42,642 nt of DNA from NCBI GenBank assembly GCA_964445305.1, contig CAYUKK010000183.1:1-42642 (forward strand). Reading direction: 5' to 3'. Below the pieces are notes generated by a model. The model did not search any database and was not told the origin of the DNA. It was given only the letters and a program-made list of their open reading frames with translations. Origin of the DNA: CAYUKK01 sp964445305. Its GTDB lineage: Bacteria; Acidobacteriota; Aminicenantia; Aminicenantales; UBA8522. Positions 1-7,792 of the stretch are shown one piece after another. The stretch's first letter is position 1. The number at the start of each line of letters is the position of its first letter. The position numbers and the translations under genes are program-made.

Positions 1-17
1 TTCCCCTCCGGCCTGCT

Positions 18-112
18 CGAAAGACGCCCACCTTTTCTCAGGCCCCCTTTGATTGTTCAAAGGGGGTAGGGGGATTTAATGGCTAAGGAAGAATTCCTGG
101 GGGCGTCTTTCG
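18..112. repeat. Small inverted-repeat element with inner hairpin
   Basis: CGAAAGACGCCC at 18-29 is the exact reverse complement of 101-112, so two perfect 12-base arms bound a 95-base unit. Inside it, CCCCCTTTGA at 43-52 pairs perfectly with 57-66 around a TTGT loop. A G-rich TAGGGGG-type stretch follows and partly recurs at 116-138. The design resembles small palindromic dispersed elements (REP or MITE-like) and could also work as a bidirectional terminator. With only one copy in view, mobility is a guess. Confidence 0.5.
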
Positions 113-212
113 CGGAGAGGGGTAGGGGAGGTTAATGTATGAAAAACAAAGCTTTCGATAGCGTCTCGGAACGCCGACCCGAGCGTTTGATGCCAGGGGA
201 AACAGGCGAGGA

Positions 213-262
213 GTTGGGGTGAGAAAGCCCGTCGAAGCCTGAGCGGGCTTCGCAATCCCAAC
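213..262. other. Long two-part hairpin
   Basis: GTTGGG (213-218) pairs with CCCAAC (257-262), and AAGCCCG (225-231) pairs with CGGGCTT (244-250). The two stems are separated by a symmetric 6x6 internal loop and capped by a 12-base loop. Thirteen perfect pairs in a 50-base unit is more than I would expect casually in non-coding DNA. There is no T-run, so it is not a standard terminator. It could be a structured RNA, a binding site or a repeat unit. Confidence 0.35.
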
Positions 263-434
263 CCCGAGCCTGGCCGGGAATGAACCGTGACAGGACCCGT
301 CGGGTGCTTCGAAATTGTTGCATGAGGTTCCGTGACTGTGATAAAAGAATAATCCTCCATTTTGAGAACTGACCAATTGGAAAGAGATGGAAATGGTCGG
401 AAGAGGGAAAATCATTAAAGGAGATAAAAAAAGA

Positions 435-3400
435 ATGAGGAAAAAGATAATTCGACCGTTGAGTTTCTTTTCTGCCTTGGTGCTTTGTCTAAGCCTCTTG
501 GCTGGCTTATTGGCCGGTGGTAGAGAGGTTAAACCCAAATCTTCGCCAGGTCTTGCTATCGCCGAGACGCTCCTCGACGGCCTCGCCTGGCGTTCGATTG
601 GGCCGGCCAACATGGGTGGACGCATCGATGATTTTGCTCTCGTCGAGACCAACCCGCGGACCATCTATGTGGCCACGGCTTCTGGCGGCCTGTGGAAGAC
701 AACGAACAACGGCGTCACCTGGGAGCCTCTCTTCGATGAGCAGACGACGAGTTCAATCGGCGATGTGACCGTCTCTCCATCCCATCCGGATATCGTCTGG
801 GTTGGGACGGGCGAGCCGAATAACCGGCAGAGCTCGTCGTGGGGTGACGGCGTCTTCAAGTCCGAAGACGGCGGCCGGACCTGGAAAAACATGGGCTTAC
901 GGGATACCCATCATATCGGCCGCATCGTCATCCATCCGACCAACCCCGATATTGTCTACATTGCTGCGCTCGGCCATCTTTGGGGACCGAACAAGGAAAG
1001 AGGCCTTTTCCGGACAACAGACGGCGGCAAGAGCTGGGTCAACACCAAGTTCATTGACGAGAACACGGGTTTTGTCGATGTGGCCATCGACCCCGAAAAT
1101 CCGTCGACCCTCTACGCCGCTGCCTACCAGCGGCAGCGCACGGCTTATGGCTTCAACGGAGGCGGCCCCGGGAGCGGCCTCTACAAAACCACGGACGGCG
1201 GGGAGACCTGGGTTAAGCTGACGAACGGTCTTCCCGACGGCCCGACCGGCCGAATCGGCATCGACGTTTACCGGCGCAACCCCAGCATCGTCTATGCCAT
1301 CATTGAGAACCGGAATGGCGGGGTTTTCCGCTCTGAAGACAAGGGCCTCACCTGGAAAAAGATGTCTTCGACCAATCCCCGTCCCATGTATTACAGCAAG
1401 ATCCGCATCGACCCGAACAATGACCAGCGCATCTGGGTCCTGGGAGCCGCCATGTACTACTCGGAGGATGGAGGGAAAACGTTCAATACCGACTACGTCC
1501 AGCGGATCCATGGCGATCATCATGCTATGTGGATCAACCCGGCTGATTCCGACCACATCGTTCTCGGCTCGGACGGCGGCATCCATATTTCCTATGACCG
1601 GGGGAAAACGTGGGATTTCATCAATACGATCCCCCTCGGCCAGTTCTATGAAGTCACGTTTGACATGCGCAAACCCTACTTTGTCTACGGCGGTCTTCAG
1701 GACAACGGAAGCTGGGGAGGTCCGAGTGCGACCTGGACTCGAATCGGCATCACCAACGACGAATGGATCCGCATCGGCGGTGGCGATGGCTTCTACGTGC
1801 AGGTGGATCCGACTGACCATAACACGATTTATGCTGAGTCGCAGGATGGGAATGTTTTTCGATTCGACCTCCGCTCCGGAGAAAGCAAGTCCATCCGGCC
1901 GCAGCCAGACCCGGAAAAGGAAGGAGAGCGCTACCGTTTCAACTGGAACAGTCCCATCCTCATCTCTCCCCATAACCCAAAGAAGATTTTTTACGGCGGA
2001 AACAGGCTTTTTATCTCGAGGGATAGGGGCGATAATTGGGAGGCGACGGTAGACCTGACCAGCCAGATAGACCGGGATAAACTCCCCATCATGGGGGTCA
2101 TCCCTGACGCCAATACCTTGAGTCGCCATGACGGCGTGAGCTTCTACGGGACGATTACGACGATTTCCGAATCGCCGCTCAAGGAAGGAATTATCTACGT
2201 CGGAACAGACGATGGGCTGGTCCAGGTATCCATGGATGACGGGAAAACATGGAAAAACGTAACGCCCTCGCCGTCAGCGGTTCCCAAGAGCACCTATGTT
2301 AGCCGGGTTGTCGCCTCCAGCCATGCCCAGGGTAGGGCTTACGTCACGTTCGACGGGCATCGCAGCGACGATTTCAAACCCTATGTCTTCGTCACCGAGG
2401 ACTACGGGAACACCTGGAAAAACATCTCGGCTAACCTCCCTTCCGGAGGCACGTTGAGCGTCATCCGAGAACATCCGCGTAACCCCGACCTCCTTTTTTT
2501 GGGGACCGAGCGCGGCGCCTATTTCTCGATCGACCGCGGCTTGCGCTGGACGCGCATCAGGAGCAACCTGCCCCTCGTCCCCGTCGATGATATTGCCATT
2601 CATCCCCGGGATAATGACCTGATTTTCGGGACCCACGGGCGGAGCATCTGGATCTTGGATGACATCACTCCCCTTGAGCAGTTGAAAGCGGAGGTCCTGG
2701 CCTCAGCCGGCTATCTCTTCGATATGCGTCCGGCCGTCATATTCAACCCCTATTTCCACAAAGGAGACCTCGGCCACAAGTTTTTTGTGGCGCCGAACCC
2801 GCCCTATGGGGCGCTCATTACCTATTATCTTAAGGAAGAAGCTAAGGATGATGCGAAGATTATCATCACCGATTCCGAAGGGAAGGTGGTCCGGGAATTG
2901 AAGGGCGAGAAAAAATCAGGCATCCATCGCCTCGCCTGGGACCTGAGGTATCCGCCACCGGCCGTTGCCGAGACAGGAACGATGGGCAGGCTCGGCGGGG
3001 CATTGGCGCCCTTTGTTCTTCCTGGCGAGTATGTGGTTAAGCTCGTCGCCGGTGGCGTCGAGATGGCCAAGGCACTCAAGGTTGAGGCCGACCCCCGGAT
3101 CGATGTTTCCCTGGCGGAAAGGAAGGCTCAACACGACGCCCTGATGCGGCTTTACAAGCTCGCGCCGATCTTGACCCAAATCCAGAGCACGCTTGATGCT
3201 TTGCAAAAGCAATTCCATGAGGCTGAGGGGATGGTGAAGAAAGTCCCCACGGCGCCGGCATCGCTTGTCGAAGCAATAAAGGCTGGGCTCAAGGAAGTAG
3301 AAGGAATTCGAAGGGAATTCGCCGGCGATCCATCAGCCGGTTTCCAGGCCATGATGACCTCAGTGCGAGGGCGACTGCTTTTTGTTGGTCGGTCGATCAG

Positions 3401-3590
3401 CGGTTATACGGGGGCACCGTCGGAGAGGCAACTCAAAGAAATCGATATCAATGAACAGAAGGTGATGAGTATGGTCGAGCGTATCAACAGGATGATCGAC
3501 GAGGAAATCCCACGCCTGAACAAGTTGATGCACGAGAGCAATATCCCCCATCTCCTTCCGATTTCGAAGATCAAGCTGGATAAAGATTAG
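435..3590 (+). CDS. Secreted VPS10/BNR-repeat beta-propeller protein
   Basis: A large exported protein of about 1051 residues. After an N-terminal signal segment (basic MRKKIIR, then a Leu/Ala-rich core to about residue 30) it carries many sortilin/BNR-type repeats with the Asp-box pattern, for example SEDGGRTWKNM, TTDGGKSW and SMDDGKTWKNV, spread over roughly residues 50-730. These build one or two seven- or ten-bladed propellers. The C-terminal 300 residues contain a beta-rich segment (about 760-890) and a helical end. Such proteins are often labelled glycosyl hydrolase or VPS10 domain protein, but I see no catalytic residues, so substrate binding or a surface role is as likely. The ATG at 435 is preferred over 387 because AAAGGAGA (417-424) precedes it at normal spacing and it starts the signal peptide. 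It is followed at a distance by a lipoprotein gene with its own promoter. Confidence 0.85.
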   Translation: MRKKIIRPLSFFSALVLCLSLLAGLLAGGREVKPKSSPGLAIAETLLDGLAWRSIGPANMGGRIDDFALVETNPRTIYVATASGGLWKTTNNGVTWEPLFDEQTTSSIGDVTVSPSHPDIVWVGTGEPNNRQSSSWGDGVFKSEDGGRTWKNMGLRDTHHIGRIVIHPTNPDIVYIAALGHLWGPNKERGLFRTTDGGKSWVNTKFIDENTGFVDVAIDPENPSTLYAAAYQRQRTAYGFNGGGPGSGLYKTTDGGETWVKLTNGLPDGPTGRIGIDVYRRNPSIVYAIIENRNGGVFRSEDKGLTWKKMSSTNPRPMYYSKIRIDPNNDQRIWVLGAAMYYSEDGGKTFNTDYVQRIHGDHHAMWINPADSDHIVLGSDGGIHISYDRGKTWDFINTIPLGQFYEVTFDMRKPYFVYGGLQDNGSWGGPSATWTRIGITNDEWIRIGGGDGFYVQVDPTDHNTIYAESQDGNVFRFDLRSGESKSIRPQPDPEKEGERYRFNWNSPILISPHNPKKIFYGGNRLFISRDRGDNWEATVDLTSQIDRDKLPIMGVIPDANTLSRHDGVSFYGTITTISESPLKEGIIYVGTDDGLVQVSMDDGKTWKNVTPSPSAVPKSTYVSRVVASSHAQGRAYVTFDGHRSDDFKPYVFVTEDYGNTWKNISANLPSGGTLSVIREHPRNPDLLFLGTERGAYFSIDRGLRWTRIRSNLPLVPVDDIAIHPRDNDLIFGTHGRSIWILDDITPLEQLKAEVLASAGYLFDMRPAVIFNPYFHKGDLGHKFFVAPNPPYGALITYYLKEEAKDDAKIIITDSEGKVVRELKGEKKSGIHRLAWDLRYPPPAVAETGTMGRLGGALAPFVLPGEYVVKLVAGGVEMAKALKVEADPRIDVSLAERKAQHDALMRLYKLAPILTQIQSTLDALQKQFHEAEGMVKKVPTAPASLVEAIKAGLKEVEGIRREFAGDPSAGFQAMMTSVRGRLLFVGRSISGYTGAPSERQLKEIDINEQKVMSMVERINRMIDEEIPRLNKLMHESNIPHLLPISKIKLDKD

Positions 3591-3674
3591 CTTTCCAGAA
3601 GAAACAAGAGAGCATGGTCCGAGCCGACTGGGCGAGGAAGCACCTTTTGTCCCATGATAACAGCATAGCTCTCC

Positions 3675-3703
3675 TTTACTCTGGGGGGCGGATTCATTAT
3701 AAT
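3675..3703 (+). promoter_or_regulatory. Sigma-70 promoter of the lipoprotein gene
   Basis: TTTACT (3675-3680), a 17-base spacer and a perfect TATAAT (3698-3703), 10 of 12 consensus positions. The predicted transcript starts near 3710, leaving a leader of about 30 bases that contains AGGAGGAGG directly before the lipoprotein start. Confidence 0.6.
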
Positions 3704-3742
3704 GAACGGGCTGGAAATTTAGCGACGTTGAGGAGGAGGATG

Positions 3743-4606
3743 ATGAAGAAGAATTGGCTTGTTTTGGTTACTCTTCTACTCCTACTTGGCGCACTTTCTT
3801 GCCAAAAAAAGGCGCAGGTCAAGGGTATCGAGCTCACCGTCGATTTTGCTGAAAAGCCTTTATCCGATAACCTGATGACCGATATGCGCTACACGTGGAG
3901 GACAACGGGAGATTTTGTCCGGGTCACCAAGAACTACCATATCTATGTCCACTTCTGGCATGGGAATAACCTCCTTTTCCAGGATGACCACGTGCCCCCC
4001 GTACCGACTTCGAAGTGGGAGCCAGGAAAGGAATATACCTATTCCCGCCGGATTTATATTCCTTCCTTTATCGACGAGTTTGACCCCTCCTTCAAGGGAG
4101 AGGAGACCCTTAAGTTGAGTGTCGGTTTGTATAATCCTTTTGACCGGACCGGCGAATCGAAACGGGAAATATCGATTAAGAAGATAAAGGTCGTTCCACC
4201 CCCACCCGATGTGCCGGAGGTTATCTATGAAAGCGGCTGGTATGATTTGGAAATCGACCCCGAAGCCTACCTCCGGCAGTGGCGGTGGACAGCCAAGGAA
4301 GCGAGATGCCTCATCGATAACCCGCACCGCGACGCTCACCTCGTCATCAGGGGTGGGGTAAATCCCGAGGCCACACCCAATCAGAAGGTCACCTTCAAGA
4401 TCAACGATCAGGCTTTTGATGAGTTTATCCCGACAGAAATGTTTTTCGAGAAGAGCTACGTCATCACCAAGGAGATGCTCGGGGAGCAGGATGAGTTCTA
4501 TCTCGTCATCGACTGCGAGAAGACGTTCGTTCCCTCCCGGGATTTTCCGCCTTCGAAGGACGACCGCGAGCTCGGCATCCAGATCTCCCTCGTCTATTTT
4601 AGATAG
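3743..4606 (+). CDS. Lipoprotein of unknown function
   Basis: About 287 residues. The N-terminus is a textbook lipoprotein signal: MKKNW, a run of leucines, then lipobox LGALSC with the modified cysteine at residue 20, followed by QKK. The mature part is rich in beta-forming stretches and aromatic residues (around FVRVTKNYHIYVHFWHGNNLLFQ), suggesting two beta-sandwich domains, but I do not recognise a family. There are two adjacent ATG codons (3740, 3743); 3743 has the better spacing from AGGAGGAGG at 3731-3739. A longer reading from 3614 runs through the promoter and is unlikely. The same SC-QKK lipobox end is seen in the YVTN phosphoesterase of this window, which suggests a shared sorting habit. 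It is probably transcribed alone and faces the next gene tail to tail. Confidence 0.75.
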   Translation: MKKNWLVLVTLLLLLGALSCQKKAQVKGIELTVDFAEKPLSDNLMTDMRYTWRTTGDFVRVTKNYHIYVHFWHGNNLLFQDDHVPPVPTSKWEPGKEYTYSRRIYIPSFIDEFDPSFKGEETLKLSVGLYNPFDRTGESKREISIKKIKVVPPPPDVPEVIYESGWYDLEIDPEAYLRQWRWTAKEARCLIDNPHRDAHLVIRGGVNPEATPNQKVTFKINDQAFDEFIPTEMFFEKSYVITKEMLGEQDEFYLVIDCEKTFVPSRDFPPSKDDRELGIQISLVYFR

Positions 4607-4653
4607 TTAGATAGAAAGAAAACGAGGCATAGGGCGGTCTCGGAGGGTGTCTC

Positions 4654-5253
4654 TTATTTAATCCAGAGGGAAGGAGTCGATTCTCGCTTCATCTGGCCAA
4701 GAAACTTCTCCAGCTCTTGCCTCGCTCTTTCTTCCTCTTCTTGAGCGCTTTGCAGCTTGAGGAAGGTCTCGGCGATGGCCAGCTGGATTGCCTCCTTGGC
4801 GCTGGGCGCGTCCACATTGGCCAGCTCCTGCCAGAGGGCACCCATCTTGAGGGTCAAGAGCTCTACATACTCCTTGGCCTTTTCCCATTTTTCCTGGAGG
4901 GACTTGAGATTAGCTTCACTCGGAGATGGCTCTTGAGTTGTGGAGCCGGAGGGAGCGGCCGGTCCGCTCGTCTCAACGGCCTGTGGCGTTGTCTCAGATG
5001 GAGTTTCTGAAGGAGGTCCAGCCGGTGGCGTGCCTGTTTTCTCTGATTCCACCATGGCTGAGGGTATCTCGAGGGCAGGCTTCTTCTTGAGCTTGGCCAG
5101 GTCAGCGTTCGTGACGACTATTCCCTTCTTGCCCTTGAGGCTTTCTCGTCTTTCTCGTTCTTTTTTGGCTATCTCGGCCAGGGTCTGGGGAAAAGCTGTG
5201 GAGGCAACGAAGGCGAATAGAGCCAGCCAAACGCCCCGTTTATTCTTAAGCAT
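4654..5253 (-). CDS. Exported coiled-coil protein, unknown function
   Basis: About 199 residues. A signal peptide (MLKNKRGVWLALFAFVAS, cleavage probably after TAFPQ) is followed by a charged helical segment (LAEIAKKERERRESLKGKK) and then GIVVTNADLAKLKKK, a pattern I associate with small conserved exported proteins of Acidobacteria-like genomes that have no assigned role. A Pro/Thr/Ser/Glu-rich linker (about 55-110) leads to a second helical, coiled-coil-like region that ends in a tail rich in Glu and Arg. ATG codons exist at 5265, 5262 and 5253. A near-consensus promoter has its -10 box on top of the first two, so I choose 5253, which would give a leaderless message. The protein probably sits in the periplasm. 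Confidence 0.65.
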   Translation of the reverse strand: MLKNKRGVWLALFAFVASTAFPQTLAEIAKKERERRESLKGKKGIVVTNADLAKLKKKPALEIPSAMVESEKTGTPPAGPPSETPSETTPQAVETSGPAAPSGSTTQEPSPSEANLKSLQEKWEKAKEYVELLTLKMGALWQELANVDAPSAKEAIQLAIAETFLKLQSAQEEEERARQELEKFLGQMKRESTPSLWIK

Positions 5254-5260
5254 TTTTTTC

Positions 5261-5289
5261 ATCATAGCTCAGCACCATCGCCCTGTCAA
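5261..5289 (-). promoter_or_regulatory. Near-consensus promoter overlapping start codons
   Basis: On the minus strand TTGACA (5289-5284), 17 bases, TATGAT (5266-5261), matching 11 of 12 consensus positions. The -10 box overlaps the ATGATG that would otherwise be taken as the start of the downstream gene. The predicted start of transcription (about 5255-5253) falls on the next in-frame ATG. Confidence 0.6.
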
Positions 5290-5350
5290 ACCAGGGCTGG
5301 CTTCTGGGTTAGTCCATAGCTAACGCGCGATTTGGAGTAACGAAGCCAGC
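5281..5350. other. Nested inverted repeats upstream of the exported coiled-coil gene
   Basis: Three inverted repeats are packed in 70 bases: CCCTG/CAGGG (5281-5285 with 5292-5296), GCTGGCTTC/GAAGCCAGC (5296-5304 with 5342-5350), and GTTAG/CTAAC (5308-5312 with 5320-5324). The first flanks and partly covers the -35 box of the promoter at 5261-5289, so it may be an operator. The others lie between comEC and that promoter and may end comEC transcription, although no T-run follows. Confidence 0.35.
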
Positions 5351-5380
5351 TCGAGCAGCCATGGCACCCTAAAATGAAGG

Positions 5381-7792
5381 TCAAAGGGAGCTCTTCGCGG
5401 CCTCACCGCCGCTTGCTTGGCGAGCGGTGCGGACAGCGATTAGGCGGCCGTTCGTGGCGACCTCGACAGCGCCATCCCGGTCCGTTCTCAAGATGCGCGC
5501 GCCGAGTTTTTCGTATCGCTCCAGCACATCAGGATGGGGAACGCCATAAACGTTTCCTCTCCCGGCCGAAATGACCACAAACTGGGGACGGATTTGTTCA
5601 AGGAAGGAAAGGGAACTCGATGTCCGGCTGCCATGGTGTGGCGATTTGAGGACGCAAGCGCGAAGGTCAGGAGCTCGGCGCAATATTTCTGCTTCAGCTT
5701 CAGTGCCGATATCGGCGGCCAGCAAAAAAGACACTTTTCCGAGAGAGATACAGAGGACGAGGGATTCTTCATTGGTGACCTCTCTGACATGCGGCTGGCT
5801 GTCGGCGGGATGGAGGGATTCAATCCTCACTGCTCCTTCCCTGTGATTAAACCCATTAAAAACCCGTCTGGCAAGAGTCGAAGAGCCAAGCGCGGCTTTG
5901 AGTTCCTCGTAGGACTCATTATGGGACGGACTGAAGGACTCCCAGAAATTGGCAACCCGGAAATTCCTGGCCACTGCTTTTAACCCGTTCAAATGGTCTG
6001 GATGGGCATGAGTGAGGACAAGATAGTCGATTTTTTTATAGCCTTTTCTCCAGAGAAACGGGCTGACAACGTGCTCGCCGATGTCGAACCGGCCATCCGG
6101 TGTGCCTCCGCCGTCGATGAGCATGATTTTTTTGCCCGGGAATTGAACCAGCGTCGAATCGCCCTGTCCGACATCGAGGAAGGTGAGCTTCAGTTCGGGA
6201 GAGGCAGGCGCCGGAAAAGGATAGCTGATGAGCACGGCCAAGCAACCCAGGAAACAAAGAGAAATGAGTGCTCGTTGCGCCCTGAACTTGGGCCGGACAA
6301 GGAGAAGGAGAAGAAAGGCAAAATAAGCAAGAACTGTCGCCAGATGGGGTGTTGGAATCCGGTAAGAAACAAAGGGAAGGAACTCGAGGAGGTGAGTGAG
6401 GCCGAGGAAGAGCCGGATGAGGAATTGGAGGGCTTGACCGAAGAGATGGGCCAGAAAGGAACTGAAAAGTGAGGAAGCCAGGAACAGAAAACCGAGGCCC
6501 ATGATCAAACCGGTGAGCGGAACGGCAGCCAGGTTGAGGACGAGTGCCGAGAAGGTCACCCGGTTGAAAGAACGGACGAGAAAGGGGAGGACGCCAACCT
6601 GGGCGGTGAGGGAAAGGCCAAACAATTCGCTTATCCGGAAGGGGAGGCGGGGCAGGCGCTTGAGGAGCGGCGGCAAGAAAAGAATGATCGCGTAGGTGGC
6701 GGCGAAGGTAAGCTCGAAACCCATGTCGAGCAGGAAAAAGGGGTTGTGAAGGAGGAGGAAAAAAGCGCTGAAGGAAATGGTGTTCAAAACGCTGACGTTC
6801 TTCCAGAAGAGTTTACCGACGAGATAAGCCAGGGTCATGAAGGTAGCGCGGAAGACAGATGGACGACCCTCGACAAGAAGAGCATAGAAGGAAAGGAGGA
6901 GGATGAGGGCGAGGTAAGTAGCTCGCCGGGGGAGGCGGACGAGCCGGAGGGCGCCGTAGAGGAGAAAAGAGAGGATGGCGATGTGAGCCCCGGAGATAGC
7001 GATGAGATGGTAAAGCCCGGATTGCTGGAGGCTTCGGTTCGTTGTCTCCTCCAGCCTTCCCCTTTCGCCGAGGAGCATCGCCTCGAGGATGGCTCCCTCT
7101 TGGGAGAGGGAAGTCTCGGCCGGAGAGCGGAAATGGGCTTCGATGCGGCCCAGGAACTTGAGGCGAAGCGATGAAATCCAGGTTTCGACCGGGAAAAAAC
7201 TCTTTCCCCCGACCTTCTCGATGAGAGCGGGGCTCTTACAGGTAGCCTGATTATGGAGACGTTGATTTTTCCTCAGGTTGGCCAGCCTGGGTTCGCCGAA
7301 GTTGAGATAATCGCCCCCGCGGGTGACTTGAGCAGCGATGCGGACCCTATCCCCGGCCCGGAGTTGGAGAAGAGAGAAAAAGCTGTCCGGATGAAGCACC
7401 GAAACCCGCAGGTTGCCCCGGATGGCTTCTTCTCGATTCTGGAATCGGATTTTTTCCACCTTGAGGAAAAGAACCGTCCTCCCTGGTCCAAGAGAGGGGG
7501 ACTGGTAGAGCCGACCGGTGAAATCGGCGTAGGCGGCGAGGTCAAAATGGTGGAGCGGGTTGTTTTCATACTCTCGACTCTCGTGCTGATAAAGAGAGAA
7601 ACCGATAAAAAAAGTAGTCACCAGGATGAAGCCAAAGGAAAACCTGTTGCGGCGAAACCCGTAGGCCAGCCAGGCGCAACAAAGCGCAAATCCAATCAGG
7701 CAAAGGGAAAGAAACGAAGGGACATTTACAAGAGAGGCGGTGGCTATCCCCGCTGAAAGGGAAATGGCCAGGTAGAGGAAGGGGAAGCGCAT
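5381..7792 (-). CDS. comEC: ComEC/Rec2 family DNA-uptake channel
   Basis: 803 residues with the full three-part layout of ComEC. There is an N-terminal membrane region with an OB-like domain (DUF4131, to about residue 200), a polytopic competence core (about 225-510, many Leu/Phe-rich segments, including GLYHLIAISGAHIAILSFL typical of the family), and a C-terminal metallo-beta-lactamase-like domain starting near LDVGQGDSTLV (about 540). That last domain keeps the metal motif THAHPDHLNG (about 600) and a later SPHHGSRTSSS. ComEC carries single-stranded DNA across the inner membrane in natural transformation, and the C-terminal domain is thought to degrade the other strand. No other competence gene is in view. 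It is the last gene of the operon, its ATG sharing one base with the mutase stop (TGATG). Confidence 0.93.
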   Translation of the reverse strand: MRFPFLYLAISLSAGIATASLVNVPSFLSLCLIGFALCCAWLAYGFRRNRFSFGFILVTTFFIGFSLYQHESREYENNPLHHFDLAAYADFTGRLYQSPSLGPGRTVLFLKVEKIRFQNREEAIRGNLRVSVLHPDSFFSLLQLRAGDRVRIAAQVTRGGDYLNFGEPRLANLRKNQRLHNQATCKSPALIEKVGGKSFFPVETWISSLRLKFLGRIEAHFRSPAETSLSQEGAILEAMLLGERGRLEETTNRSLQQSGLYHLIAISGAHIAILSFLLYGALRLVRLPRRATYLALILLLSFYALLVEGRPSVFRATFMTLAYLVGKLFWKNVSVLNTISFSAFFLLLHNPFFLLDMGFELTFAATYAIILFLPPLLKRLPRLPFRISELFGLSLTAQVGVLPFLVRSFNRVTFSALVLNLAAVPLTGLIMGLGFLFLASSLFSSFLAHLFGQALQFLIRLFLGLTHLLEFLPFVSYRIPTPHLATVLAYFAFLLLLLVRPKFRAQRALISLCFLGCLAVLISYPFPAPASPELKLTFLDVGQGDSTLVQFPGKKIMLIDGGGTPDGRFDIGEHVVSPFLWRKGYKKIDYLVLTHAHPDHLNGLKAVARNFRVANFWESFSPSHNESYEELKAALGSSTLARRVFNGFNHREGAVRIESLHPADSQPHVREVTNEESLVLCISLGKVSFLLAADIGTEAEAEILRRAPDLRACVLKSPHHGSRTSSSLSFLEQIRPQFVVISAGRGNVYGVPHPDVLERYEKLGARILRTDRDGAVEVATNGRLIAVRTARQASGGEAAKSSL

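Larger units (their letters stand above)
1..434. other. Non-coding stretch upstream of the first gene
   Basis: I see no convincing gene in this stretch. The open frames on the minus strand have low-complexity, proline/arginine/serine-rich translations with no family resemblance. The first 140 bases hold a small inverted-repeat element and G-rich near-direct repeats (around 61-82 and 116-138). A second long hairpin lies at 213-262. The last 50 bases are AT-rich and carry the ribosome binding site of the next gene (AAAGGAGA at 417-424). I found no good sigma-70 promoter; TTGCAT near 315 followed by TAAAAG is the best and is weak. Confidence 0.55.

Noticed and set aside
897..2129. 410-codon open frame on the minus strand inside the BNR-propeller gene
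   Set aside because: Antisense mirror of a GC-rich coding sequence; no family resemblance and no ribosome binding site.
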